Source of the DNA: Amblyornis subalaris | Taxonomy: Eukaryota; Chordata; Aves; Passeriformes; Ptilonorhynchidae | Assembly: GCA_018881555.1 (NCBI GenBank) | Contig: JACAXG010000079.1 | Location: 3,104,786-3,168,785 of the forward strand | DNA: 64,000 nt | Direction: 5' to 3' | Part shown: piece after piece, positions 50,101-63,088 of the stretch | How the letters are laid out: every line of letters begins with the position of its first letter | Numbering within the stretch: the first letter of the stretch is position 1 | Made by a program: the position numbers and the translations under genes | Notes under the pieces: model-generated | Database searches by the model: none | Seen by the model: the letters and a program-made list of their open reading frames with translations, nothing else | Told to the model about the DNA's origin: nothing

Positions 50101-52117
50101 CAGCAGCTCTGAAACTAACATTTCTGAACGTGCTTGATTCAATGGCCATTCCCTAAACAGTGGGGGCAAAGAATAATTGAAGTAAGAAATTAAAGTGGGC
50201 AAATAAGACCCAAATCACTGTACCCATGTATGTGATGAAGGTGTTGGAGCATTCCGAAAGATGGTTTTTGTTGATGGTTATCTCTGAAATCACTGTTAAG
50301 AAGGGAAGGTTTTGGCTAAACTTGCCCTTGGAGGCTTAAGGAAGCCTGCCTCAAAGAGTGACTTTCTGTGTCCTGCCCTTGTGACAATCTGTCTTTCCCC
50401 AGAGTTGAGCCACATGGAGTCTGGGCGGACTGGCTGTGCAGGGGTCACTGGTCTCTCACACCAAAGCTGCATTTCAATCTCCGAGTGATTAGGGCAGAAT
50501 AAAAGCCACGTGTTTATAGCATGACGAGAAACTGAGCCCTCTCCAGCAGTACCGCTGTCCTCTGCCTGTTTAAGGGGAAGCAGCACTGTATTCTCTCAAT
50601 CAAAAGCAGCATTAATAGATTTCATGAATCACTAAGGACAGAACAGTGTTTTATTTGGGGAAATTAGAGACAGATAGAGGCCTGACAGTTCCTGGATGAA
50701 GAGTTGCCATTTTATAAGGAAAAAAAGAAAGAAGAAAAACTCAGTGTCTTAAAGCCAACTGCTGTGGACTTTTCCCTTTATTTTTTCTTTTCTGGAAAGT
50801 GCCCAGTGTTGTGCTCTGAGCTGATGCTAGATCAAATTCATACAAACTGGTCACTATTACCCAAATATTTTATTTACTCCATCAGTCTCTTTGACAATCA
50901 ATGCCCCAAGGACAAGATAAAAGAATCTTGGTATCATACATCCCATTAATTCTTTTAATAAAACCAGTAGACATGTCAAAGGGTGCATAAAAGCTAATGA
51001 AAGTTCCACATCAGCAATTGCCAATGATTTTTAGTACACTGCCTTTTGCCATCTGTCTTTGTAAAGAGCTTTGTGATCCTTGAACACATAAGGTGCTTCA
51101 CATCTCTGTATTTCCTTTTGAGTGACAGTGTAGCTGTACAGTTAGATAAGACAAGTTGGTCTCCCAGTGAATATAGAATTTAAGGCACAATCTTCAGTTG
51201 AAATGGATTATAAAACTGGTACGTAAGGGAGATTACAGGTAACTGGCAGGGATGACACAGTGTATGGCTAAAAAGATGAAAACCTCTGTCAAAGAAATTG
51301 TAAAATAGAAGAATTTGATGGGTCCCTTTCCTCTCTTACAATTGGAGAAGCACGTAGACACAAAACCCTCTACGAGTGTGGAGGGGTTGGCACAAGAGAT
51401 CAGTAAGTAAGTGTATGAGAGGCTGACTTCTATCCAGCTACATTCGGAGTATCATCACCATCATTGTTTCCTAATGAAACCCTCCCCTGACAAATTAGAA
51501 ATTTGATTGTGCATATTCTGGTCTAATGCCAGGAAATTTCAGTGCAGGTCCACCTAGGATATTACCTGGGCTTTGACCCACGCCCCTGCTGCCTTCCTGA
51601 ATAGGTCTTTAAATGCCATCATTGCTGAACTTAGTAGCACTAACAGAAAGTGCAACTAAAAATATTTTTTGCCTGCTTTTCCTTATGTGATTGTGGCTTT
51701 ACAAAAATGTTTTCATATTTAAAAGAATCTCTCTCTCATCTGTCTTCAAGCAAGACACCCACACAAACAACAGAAGACAGAAATTATACAGAGAAAACAG
51801 TGAAACTCATAAATTCTAGCAAAGGCACGTACCAAGTGTGCTCAGGAGTGAAAGATTACAGTTAAGATGTTTTTATGCAGGTATTTGTGAAGAACAGTAG
51901 GTGTGATTTTAAATTGCTGGGATTCTTCCAATTATCCTTTTGACAGTTTTTCTGAGAAGCATCATTTCAGTGCTCTGAAGTGATAGTACTGTGGTTAAAG
52001 TTATCATAAAATTTGGTGTGAGGCTGCTGAAGGCAGAAATTCCTACTAGTACTGACCTACTGGGTTTGGCAGCTGGCCATTTTTGTAAGATTTCATTTTT
52101 TATACTTTAATTCCTGT

Positions 52118-52140
52118 TGATAACTATGATTCTATGATTT
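52118..52140 (+). repeat. Possible CR1 tail octamer repeat
   Basis: 'ACTATGATTCTATGATTTAT' resembles the ATTCTATG tail of CR1 in plus orientation. The body upstream is not recognisable, so this may be a heavily truncated or eroded copy. Confidence 0.3.
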
Positions 52141-55100
52141 ATGCCCTCATGCAGCTTTAAATTGTTTTCAGAATTGTATGCACTCAATTACATATTTATT
52201 TTTAAATATCATGAAAGGTAATTCCTCCTGTTTCTGCTTCCATAAGACAATCAAGTCTTAATTGTACATTAAAATGAAAACTCCTCTCAGTACAGAAGAG
52301 CTCACAGAATCAGATTGCTGAGCACATTCCAGGGTACTTGGCACAATTACTGGGTCCTGCATTAAATGCATGCCAGGATGTGTTTCTCTCCAAAACACAC
52401 ACGAAGGGTTTCCAAGGGAAGCACTCCTGCTTGCTGGCAGAACTGGACTGTAAGGGGCACTGTGCAGGCTGTTTAAACCCACTGCTCCATTAGCCGGCAT
52501 CAATTTTTGATGCAGTGTATCCTGCCTACACTTGTCATTTTTTAGCTCACTTCAGCAGCTGCTGCCTCCACTACGATTTCATGGCCAGGAAATACTTCTG
52601 AACCCAGTTCCTATGATGTAAAAGAAAATGTAGACAGATGTTGTAATCGGGCCTGCAGCTACAGGAACTACCAGAAAGGGTGACAAGCTACATTTGCTTT
52701 TGCACTCAGTGTGCCAGTAAGAAGTACAGAAATCCGGTACTTCCACCCCACCTCCCTCTTCCCCTCCCTCAGTCCTGTATAGTTCCCTAAAAAGTAATAT
52801 AAGCTTGATTGGCATTTGTGAGCTCTGAGAGCCGCAATCCAAATTCAAAAGTGTCATTGATGGTTAGTGAGAAGCATTTCATTTGGGAATTGAAAAAAGC
52901 TGCTTTTATTTCATTATTTCCAAATTTTTCCTGCTGTATACCAATATAGAATGGGAAATGCAGTTGGGCACAGAAGAGCACTTCAGCCAGGTGGATGTGG
53001 TGAACGTTTCAGGCTCTGCCCACCCTTCCATTGCCAGCTTCTCTGGAAGTGAGTAAGGCCCAGTGCACCTCACTCAGGTTCTTGTATCATACTGTTGTGG
53101 GGCAGGTACCTGAGCCACTATTCAGCTGTCAGATATCAGTCTCAGGTCTTTTGCTCCAATCTGACGTGCATCGTCTACTTTGTCTGCCTCTTAGTTACAA
53201 TATTGTTTTCTTTCGTAATAAAGAAGAGAATTCATTACTGTGAAAGCCAAAATTATGACATTTGTGATAAATTAGGGAAGACCTAATTAATCTCCTCTTT
53301 TTTCTGATATTATTTTCTTTAGTTTCAGGTATCACCATATGAAATACCATCACTATTGGATGAAACAAGACACATCATGCACCACAGAAGAAAGCATCTC
53401 CATTTCCAGCTTGGGGAGCTACGTTATCCGTCTTTTAATGGGAATGCCACTTAGGCATTTTAGTAGACAAGCTCCATTTTGTCCATCATCAGAACTATTT
53501 GGTATTAAAGAAATACGAATGATGGACAAACACGTTTTGCTGCAGAAACAACTTCACTAGGAGAGTATAGATTTCATATCTATTTTCTGTTCATTCAGGA
53601 TTCATACTTAAGTTATATGGTAGTGAGATAGTCCTTGTGATAATTCCATTTTTTATCAGAGAAGAAACTTATTTTATATGTTCTATAGGATAATAAGCCT
53701 GTATAAAGCTTGGAATTATCCTCTACTTTCATGAAATGAGTGCAATTTTCAATCTATTTAATGCTCTAGGTGACTAAGATGCTTAAAAGATGCAATTTCT
53801 GGCTGTTGAGAAAGGTGGCCAAAGTATCATAGAAGGAAAGAATTCTGCAGCAAACAGGTTAGTTTCTCTGGTAAACCAGGAAGACCATCATAATTTGAGC
53901 AATATCTTAGTGGATAAAGAAAAAAATGTGGAAATGTACTAATTTGGCTTCAAACCACAAAATCGTTATTATTGTTTTATAATAACTCATTAAGACACTA
54001 AATAGGTTGTGTACTTTTTGAGAAATTTCATTTCCATCATTTGTACTAGCTTGGGTTATTAGCATTCAGACTCATTATCTCTTGGAACTTTTCCTTACTT
54101 TCCATTTATTACTGCTCCTCTGAGTGTAATGGAGCTGTTTGGGCTGAGCAGGGTCCCAAACTCCTTCAGTGCTAACATATGATTTGTCGGTACAGCTTAG
54201 CCATCAATTACTAGGCAGAGACAGAAATTGCCAGGACTTCAGACCCCTTGTGCTAAATCCATCAGGATAAACAAATTGTAAACCGCCCTTTGCAAACATG
54301 ATAGGCAGCAATTTAGCATCAAGTTAATACTTCATTACCTCTATTCCTTGCATTTATACAGCCTTTCCCTCCTGAAGCTTTCTGAAATTGCATTTTCCAG
54401 TCTCCACCATGCACTTCAGATTTAATAGGAATAGTTGTGAACATTAGCTTCTGAAAAATAAAAGTTTTTATATATAATTGGACAAGTCTGAAGCATTTGT
54501 TTCCATTGTTTGTTACCATCTTCTAAAAAAGTAAGAGAAAAATACTGACTTTCTTGATTTGGGGGCTTTTTATTCTTTGTGATAATAAATTAACGCTTTT
54601 CAGAAGTGAATTTTTTCATACAACCTATGAAGTAAACCTCTCACAATTTGTTTCTGGGTTGTTTTTTCTTGTTATTATAGAGAGCAACTTACAGGTGAAG
54701 AGACATATTTATCTCAAATCACTACAGAATTGCTAAGGCCATTTTGGTCAGTGTTTAAATGCTTCAAGTGATTCAAGCTATCTATTACTTTTCCCCTTCA
54801 GTAATCCAGAGGTCTTCATAGGAACATCCTTGCTTCTTGTGATCCCAACTTAATTTCCTTTCTCCTATAATTTAATTCTATTATTATTCTGGCTGCCTAT
54901 AACCTGCCTCTTTTCTTTTCCTTGGACAACTAAACTGTGACTTACTATTTTATTACCCACAGTTATCCCACAGCTCTCCAAGTGTTTGGTTTTACTACTC
55001 CGGAAGATTCCATCTTCCAAGTTACCTTTAAAAGCACCATAAACAAGAAGATCCAAAAGGATCTTACAAGCTTTTAATGTCTGCTGAGTAGAGCTTACCT

Positions 55101-55184
55101 GGTCTTGTAAGTATGATCCAAACTATAGGAAATAATGGAAGAATGGGGTGACACTGGTAAGGACGGTAAGAAAAAATGTGATCC

Positions 55185-55245
55185 TAAAGTAATTTAGGTT
55201 GAAAGGACCTCAGGCAGTATCTCATCCAACCCCCTTACACCGGAG
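55185..55245 (-). mobile_element. Short CR1 3'-end remnant
   Basis: 'GTTGAAAGGACCTCAGGCAG' and 'TCTCATCCAACCCCC' match the reverse of a CR1 3' end. Only about 60 bases are recognisable. The purine-rich stretch after it does not continue the element. Confidence 0.65.
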
Positions 55246-58200
55246 GAGGAAGGGACTGAAAACAACTGGTTTAGTGTCTTGCCATTTTCTCCGGAGATTT
55301 GGTTTCTCTCCTCCCACATCCTCGTAACCCCTTGTCTTCACCTCTGGCTTTGTCAGAACTGAACACGTGAGGAGAGAAAGGATGTCCTGGTGCAGCCTCT
55401 CAGGCACAGGACGATGGGCAGGAGGCAAGAGCCTCAGAAACCAGCAAGGAGGAGACATGAAGGTGGAGGAGAGGGGGGCAAAGAAAACTGGTGGGGAAGG
55501 CAGAACTGATGGAGTAGACAATGTGGAAAATGGACATGGGGCTGAACTGGCAAAGGGAACTGGAGGGAAGGCAGAGACCACCTTAAATACCAGTATCAGA
55601 TAAGCTGCTGATACAGTGTCTGAGATAACAAAGGGCAATTAGAGCAGGGCTGCATTTTCCCAAATCTACTAAATGGATTGAGGCTTCTGAAGGTGTTTAA
55701 AAACTATTTGAATTACCTGGTGTTCTGGGTAGTCCTCAAAAGGCTGTAAAGGGATGCTGTGAAGAGGAGATCAAAGTGGGGAAACCACTAAGGAGTTCTT
55801 AGCAAATGTGTGCTCAGGGATTTTTGCAGTGCAGGCAATAGAGGGAGAATGAGCACTGCAGACCCAGAGTGAGCAAATTAACTGTCTTCTTTCCTTTGAG
55901 CTCTTTCTCTTTTAATGTTCTCAACTCTGACTTCCTTTCAGTTCACGCAGATTTTCATTTTACTTCAGAAGAGTGTTATTTCAGTTCTGCTGAGATAATC
56001 AGATGTCACCTCTTGTTTATTCTGAACAACGCTGAAAAATTCCTTTAGAGAGGCTTTTCTCTAATCCAACCTTGAAAATTGTTCCTATTTCCAGAGAGCA
56101 CACTCTTCTGCTTTTTCTTTTGAAAATAATTTCCCTCTCCCATCTTTTTAATACAGCTGAATTTTTGACATTTTATTTTCAAATTTTAATTCTAAAACTG
56201 CACACCATCATCGATATGAATGCTGAAGTAGGAGACAGAGCATGGAAAATGTACAGGTTGCAAAATAAAAGCAGCTTCAGCAACAAAGGTTGACCTGAGA
56301 CAGAATAAAGTGTTTAAAGTCCAGAGGGCTCTCTAGTCAGACTGTAAGAATTTCAAAGTAGGTCAGACTGGCTGATGATGTCATGTTAAGCCTTGCTCTC
56401 AGATGGTTTTAAAAAGAACTCAGGAAACTCGTTTTCCATGCTTTACATTCTTCTGAGACTAACAGAAAGGACAGGGCTGTAATTTCAAATAGAACTGCAA
56501 TGCCTCAGAGATAATCCTATGAGGTGGGTGAATGCTTGTATGATAAAAACACTTCTGTNAATCAGAAAAAAAAGGAGGAAATCTGTATTTGTCACTCAAA
56601 ATACTGTGGCATTTCAGACTCCTTAAAATTGTTATGAATCCTGACTGGTAGGTGACACTGGACATTACTGGTGACACACACCAATAAAAAGCATCCCAAC
56701 CGGTAATGACTGTGATTTGGTATGATATGATTGAGGCACATTTTGGAGGAATATATTAATGACTTCAGTGGATGATTTAAGCAGCATGAAAAAAAGTGGA
56801 AGAGACAGTTCTTTTGTTCAGCTGTCTCAAGCAATGGAAGCTGGAGTGTAGGAGGAAGTCATGGGGAAGAGGTGTTTACACATGAATAGACTACACCCTA
56901 AAAAGCAGTAAACAACTTACAGCTTACTTTGGTTTGTTTACCTAAAAAACCCCAAAACCCAAACCAAAGAAAAAAAGTCAATATCCTTAATATACAGCAA
57001 ATGACTTCTTTAAGTCTAATTCCAGCTCGTCCTTCAGCAATGACCTGTAACAGTGGATCACCTGCAAGGCTGCAGGTATGCAGACATTGTTTTCAGTTTC
57101 ATCTTGATAAATATCTAACTTAGTCAGTGCACTAAACTGCCTCCTTTGTCTCTGCATAACAGGGTGAGTGTGCTCAAAAGTGAACGGAATGCCATGGAAA
57201 ACACATCTGGTCAAGACAACAGGTAATTTTCACAAGTACTTAAAACCTAGTAGTTTGCCAAGTGCCAAGCCACACTCAGTGTACTGACCTGGAAAAGGGT
57301 GGTGACGAAAGAAATAACACCCTGCATTAGAAGTTTCAGGCAACATCTGTTTTTGTCAGTCTCCCAGTAAAATCACACTCATCATTCCAAAGGTAAATCA
57401 CAAAATCAGAAAGCAAATGACTTCACTGAGTATATCCTCCCATCACATTATTCTTCAAACCACTCCCTTTTAGTGTACTGTCTCAGTTCAGTAGCTTGAA
57501 TGATTTATTTGACTGGTGGAAAAATACAAATCAATGTAAACAAAATGTTCTGGCTACATCGATATAGTACTTTTCTACTGAAATATTATTTACCTATAAT
57601 TGATTTAAAGAGAAAACATTCAGTTTTCCTAGGACAAGATGATTGAATCTAAGATCAGATGGGAGTATCCCTATGCCCATATCCATATGGATGTAAACAC
57701 TTTAAGTCCCCACATTACTTCTTACAGCCTCTTTTACTTTAGGTTAAGGTACTTTATTCATAAATGCGTAATTTAAGCAAGACAGTGAAACCTCAGGTAA
57801 GGAGTATCTCAGACAAGCAATCTTTGTCTTAAGAATCCCACAATGATTTCAAACATTATCCCCTGAGGCTTCTGATATTATATTGTTCAGTCTGTGCAAA
57901 TGAATTTGAAGACTGTACATCTTCTACTCACCCAGAAAGATCCCACATCTCTTAAATTACAGAGTGGCAGAAAATAGATCTTGTGTAATAAAACTTATTT
58001 CAGGGATAGGGAAAATTTCATCTCTAAATAACAAAAGATGGAAAAGTCACAGTGAGTGTGGCAGCAGAACAGGAACCACAATAGTGTAAGACAGAAACAG
58101 ACCTTTCTGTTGTCTCTCACTTGGACTCAAAGAAGTTACCATGTGCAAAGCAGATACATGGTTTCAAACACAGAAACTTCCTTATGCTCTATTTCATTAT

Positions 58201-59250
58201 TTTTATGATGTATGAAATATGCTTAAACATATTAAAATGTTAACTGTAAAAATTAGTCTTTAAATACAATTTATGAGTGTATCAAGACAAAAAAAAACCA
58301 AAATAGCTGAAAGAAATGTAATGAGCAAAGAAAATCCAAGACAACAGGCTATGTAAAATATTGGAAGGTTCTTCCTGTTCAAGAGGTAAACTAGCCTAAA
58401 CAAATGTTTAGGTCCACAGCTCAGGATTTTAAGCTAAGGATATGGAGAAATTAGCATGGTTGCTAGTGTTATTATGAAATATTCCTGTTGCTTGTATATG
58501 CCCTGTCTAGCTATTGCCTCAGAAAAAAGGTGATTGCTCTGACATATGACCTCCCCACCCAAAGCAATTCTCTCATTACTTCTTACTATGACTTCTATTT
58601 CTGAACTATAGGTATCAGTAAACCCCGAGGTGCTAACCTGGTAACATGTCTGAGAGAAAATTATTTAGGAGGTGTTTCAATTGCCAAACAAAAGAGAAAT
58701 CTTCTATCCCTTTCATATTAAAAAGATTACTTTTGTCTGCGGTGTTGTTCAACCATCAGAATAAAGTAATAGGCCTAAATGAATATAAACTTTCGGGTCA
58801 GCAAATACAGAGCTATACCCGTACTCTTAACTGGCCCAGAAAATTTCAGTATAATTCTTTATGCATATCCTTCATAATTTTCATTTAGTAAAGTTAATAC
58901 CTATTGCTGGGCAACTCCTTCAATACAAAGTGTTATGTCAGTGGTACATATTAATATGATGTTATTATTTGCTACTGGAAATAATATTTAACAAGCACAA
59001 CACTATGGTAATTTGTTCATGTTGCCTAAAATTAAATACTGAAACCAGCTTTTGAAATACACATTTTTAACTGAGAGCTATAATACAAACAATAGAAATG
59101 GTAATTTGAACTGAAATGTTTTAAGAAACTTTACATTCCAATTTGTTTCATACATCGTTTACAACTGAAAGTGTCAACATTTAGAATCCGTATTTAAGTC
59201 AATGCTAATATCAATAAACTTCCATTTAAAGTAATGCAAAGCATGAACTG

Positions 59251-59282
59251 TACCGGAAAAGAAATTTACCGGAAAAGAAACT
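59251..59282. repeat. 16-bp tandem duplication with ETS-like core
   Basis: TACCGGAAAAGAAATT is followed directly by TACCGGAAAAGAAACT. Each copy carries ACCGGAA, close to an ETS-factor site. The repeat would lie in the FAM114A1 3'UTR (minus strand). Confidence 0.75.
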
Positions 59283-59476
59283 TTACTAACTACTTCTAAA
59301 GTCTGAAAGTCTGAAAGAGTTTTAAAATGTTGTTCAGTATTGTATGTGCAAAACTGCATTTAGTGTCTTCAAAAACTCTTGAGTGGCCAGACATCTCTCG
59401 TACCAGCTCTTCTCTTGGCACAGTTAAACACATTAGGTCTGTGGTTGCTGTCCAGCTTACAACTCCTGGGAAACTG

Positions 59477-59578
<102 letters not shown>

Positions 59579-60995
59579 CTAATGGGGAGAGAAAACATGT
59601 GGTTCATCAGTACAGCTGCCGTGTACTTCAGGAATTACACTGTACTTCTTTTTTATTTTTTTTTTACATCTGCATCATGCTATATTAACATATGTTTTCA
59701 CACAAGATTTTAGAATCTGTAGATANGAAAAATGATGAATTACACCAGCTTACAGCTAACAAACATAGCCTGAATCACTCTACAAAAATCTCACTTCCCC
59801 TAAGATGGAACTCTTGGACAGTTTTGTTGGTAATTTAAGAATAAAATGCCACAGTGTTCAGAAGTAGATTTGACTTTTTAAACACAAACCAGCTAGTCTT
59901 TCCACCAACCAAACTAATTTTGAATTTGCTGTAGGTGGAAGAAATGTCACTGAAATTAACAGTTTGAAGTGTAACGGTTTTAACACGTAGTACCATTTTT
60001 GGAATTTCTAATACTGAACAGTAGAGCTGCTTGTAATTCTCCATGATCCTAGGCTGTATTAATACATTTTGTATACAAATATGGGGTTTATGAAGTACAA
60101 AGCACTGTATTCCACAATTCTGAACATTCCCAGATTTTGCAATTCCTGGAGCACAGGAAGGTAAGTCAGCAGCAACAGCAAATTTAGCTTATAACAAAAA
60201 GAACTGTATAGTAGTCTTTACTACAGCTCTATTCAACTTTCCGTAATTTTCCTTAAAGGTATTGTTAATTCAGTGCAAAATTGCTCATTGTAAAGCAATC
60301 TTTTCCTCATTTTTAAGGGAACGTAGCTATTAGATACAGAATGACAATTTGTTGTCACTACTATACGTTTATTTATGTTTTAAGAAAACTGTGATCTAAC
60401 TAACAGAGTTAAAAATTTGTGCTGCAGATACTACAGATTTTAGGACTTTATCAGGATATTGCTTCATCTCAACCTCTTCTCGGTAAAACTGGGGTACATT
60501 TTACTCACTGTGCTTTTCTGAAGAAAAATAAATTGTGGTGTCAAATAAAAGAAATCACTCATGAACGTTTTGGTGGTCTGACACATGGTTATCCATGTGT
60601 TGACCTAGGCTGTTGCTAGACAGTGAATCTTTGTAGAAGTCTAAATGCCTGCAGATGGGAAGCACTGTAGCATACCTATAAAACAAATTTTAAAGGAAAG
60701 AATAGTCTCAAACTGCAACTTGTTGCTGTGCTCTGACCAATACAGCAACAGAGTTTCTGGCCAGCCTCACTTCAGTCACACAGGTCTTAAGAATCCTCAG
60801 TAAATGCAACCTTACTACTACAGTGTTTGTGNGAGAGGCTGAACACAAAATTGGGACATTTATGAGCTGGCACTGAACAGCCAGAACGATATTGTCATTA
60901 CTTTGTAAATAGTTTTTCCTTCAGAAATAAATGTGCCTGTCTCATTTAAAATCAATTTATTAGAACATTTTTTAATGTGAAGAGGTGAAGCTTAC
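59579..60995 (-). other. FAM114A1: FAM114A1 last intron (phase 0)
   Basis: An intron of 1417 bases between the 54-base exon and the last exon. No repeat or other gene is recognised; there is a T-run at 59648-59666. Confidence 0.88.
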
Positions 60996-61049
60996 CTCTA
61001 ATAGCACACTGTTGATGATGGGGTTAAGAACCTCTGCCTTCATATTGCT
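60996..61049 (-). CDS. FAM114A1: FAM114A1 penultimate coding exon (54 bases)
   Basis: This small exon is exactly 18 codons (SNMKAEVLNPIINSVLLE) in phase 0 at both ends. The acceptor is TCGTTTACAG and the donor is GTAAGC. Human FAM114A1 reads SNKKAEVLNPMISSVLLE here as I remember it. Because its length is a multiple of three and both borders are phase 0, skipping it would keep the frame. It is far below ordinary open-frame length limits. Confidence 0.94.
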
Positions 61050-63015
61050 CTGTAAACGAGAAAAAATAATGAAATGCCAGGTATAGAAATACATTTAACA
61101 GAAATATACTGGTATCTGAGATGTGGTTTTATGAATTCTATAAAGGTCTTGTTTCACCTTGACTCTTATTCAAACTGTTTATCTNAGTATTCCTGGTAAC
61201 TGTGTCTACATTTCAAACACACCTCAGAAGACCCTACGTATTTCTATCACAGAGTACAAGGAAATAAGACAGGCCTAGGGTTTTACTTCTTCATTAATTC
61301 ATGTACCACGGAGTTTCAAATTGTCTACTTTCCTACAGGTGTGAGGTTTATGTAATGGCATTGTTTGTCCATCTGTCTATCAGTGACCTTTTCACATCCC
61401 ACAAAATTTTTAACCCCTTGCTCATTTTCAAGGACAGAAAAAGTTAAAATACAGGTCAGAAGGAAAATGAAGTTCTTAGAGGTTACATAAATATCTGTGG
61501 TTAGGATGAAATGAAAGGTCCAGATAAGCTCCCCTACGGAAGGAAAAACAGGTGAAACTCAGATCCCCAAACTGGAGGCAGCATATGTTGCGCTGGACAG
61601 TGCAGGTTGGCTGATGAAACAGCTCAGTATGATATTTTTCTCAACCACCAGATAGGAATAAAGATGTATACAATGAGTAGTGACACTACTGGAGTCTAGA
61701 AAATCAAGATTCATTAGCTTCTCTGCTTTTTAAAATGACAAAAGTTCCTCACTTTTTAATTCTCACTGTTCTCTGCATTGTGGTTTTTCAGAACAATAAC
61801 CTCCAGCAAGAGTTGCTTTCTTTCAACACCGAACACAATTCCAACTAATTTAACTGAAGGGTTTCCACTTATGACCTTGTAGCTGTCATATTACAGATTT
61901 ATAGAAACATGAAACATCTTAATTTTAGTTTGGAGAAAGATGGCAGAACCAAGGAAAGATGGTTGGAGAAAAGAAGTACATTTTTACTCTCAGTTACTAG
62001 AAAATTCACTACAAAATGCACTGTTTACTGGGCCAGTTTAATATTTCATATGCAATTTATTTTTATATATTTGTGCGTGTATTTATTGCAAGTGTCCCAC
62101 AACTATATACTAAAATACAATCCCAAAATGCAAAATAAGCGTTTTTTTCCTGGAGTAATCGGAAGTTGTGTAAATTATTCAGAATAAAAGCAACCCAATA
62201 AATCATATTCTTTACAAATAACCATGGAAAAACATGCTCAGAGATGTGCTGGAAGAGCCCATGGGAGAACTGGAAAAATTTGCTTTGAAGTACATTCATG
62301 TTTTCATGGAGCAATCAGGAGAACCAGACTTTGTTGTTCTCTGATGTTTACAGAACAATTTCAGCAACAGCATAATTTTTACCTCTGAAGCCTGCTATGA
62401 TACTGAGATGTCAATCATCTTTGAAGCATCTTGAAAGGCAGGTTACTATTTCTAGCAAAGATGTTCACAGAAAAATGGATGTTCTAAAACAATAACTTGT
62501 GATAGAAGACAGAGTGATTTTTTTTAAGATGGACCAAACAGATTTTCTAATCTCTTAAGACTTTTGAAAACACTGTGGTGCTAAGCCAGGAGATCCAGTA
62601 AAGGCTAAGAACACAGCTCATGAAACCGTCTTAAGGTACTGCAAGTGCAATCTGCTAATGACTTATACACAAATATGTTCAAAAGGGATAGGCTGAGTTG
62701 GAGAAGAAAGTATCATCAAGCTGTGGAACTTCAAATGTGGGGCTCTTCAATGAGAGAAGATAAGAAGTGTTGAGTGGTGATCAGGAAAAATGGGAAATGG
62801 TGAGGAAGAGAGATTTTAGAAGGCAGGGGACACACTGTCATCTATCAAGGCTTATAAATTTTCTCTGCTGTGAAAGTGCTCAATGCTCTTGGTCTGAGGA
62901 AAGAAGTGGCCTCTTTGCTGATATAAAGCCACTGGACTCAGGTAAGAATTTCTGTTTCAAGAGGTGAACTATGTTAAAAAAAGCCCAAATGCTACAGAAA
63001 ATGCTGTCATCTTAC
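61050..63015 (-). other. FAM114A1: FAM114A1 intron (phase 0)
   Basis: An intron of 1966 bases between a GTAAGA donor and a GTTTACAG acceptor. Nothing else is recognised. Plus-strand open frames near 61.9 and 62.8 kb have no family resemblance. Confidence 0.88.
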
Positions 63016-63088
63016 CCCAGCTGCCGTTACAGAATCAGAAAACTTCTTTGATAAAGACGAAACTTCATTGCACATGGCACTTGTTAAA
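63016..63088 (-). CDS. FAM114A1: FAM114A1 coding exon, third from the end
   Basis: This exon completes a split codon with one base and then encodes 24 residues (LTSAMCNEVSSLSKKFSDSV, then TAAG). It ends at a GTAAGA donor in phase 0, matching the next exon. The acceptor is a long T-run followed by AAATCAG. Human reads [20 protein letters not shown] at this place as I recall. Exons for the earlier part of the roughly 560-residue protein lie beyond the right edge of the window. Confidence 0.93.

Larger units (their letters stand above)
46411..59476. other. Gene-poor DNA between convergent TMEM156 and FAM114A1 3' ends
   Basis: About 13 kb without a recognised coding exon. It includes the FAM114A1 3'UTR on the minus strand; candidate AATAAA signals (TTTATT on plus) lie at 57753-57758 and 57504-57509, giving a 3'UTR of about 1.7-2.0 kb. 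Also here are a perfect 21-bp inverted repeat near 49.03 kb, a direct repeat at 50047, a CR1 remnant at 55185 and a purine-rich stretch at 55365-55570. Open frames up to 165 codons (46211-46708, minus) look like chance. Confidence 0.7.

Noticed and set aside
55222..55638. 138-codon minus-strand open frame
   Set aside because: It starts in a CR1 remnant and crosses a purine-rich (pyrimidine on minus) low-complexity stretch, giving a Pro/Ser/Phe-rich peptide without family resemblance.
56987..57214. 75-codon minus-strand open frame considered as a FAM114A1 exon
   Set aside because: It lies downstream of the FAM114A1 stop codon and resembles nothing in that protein.
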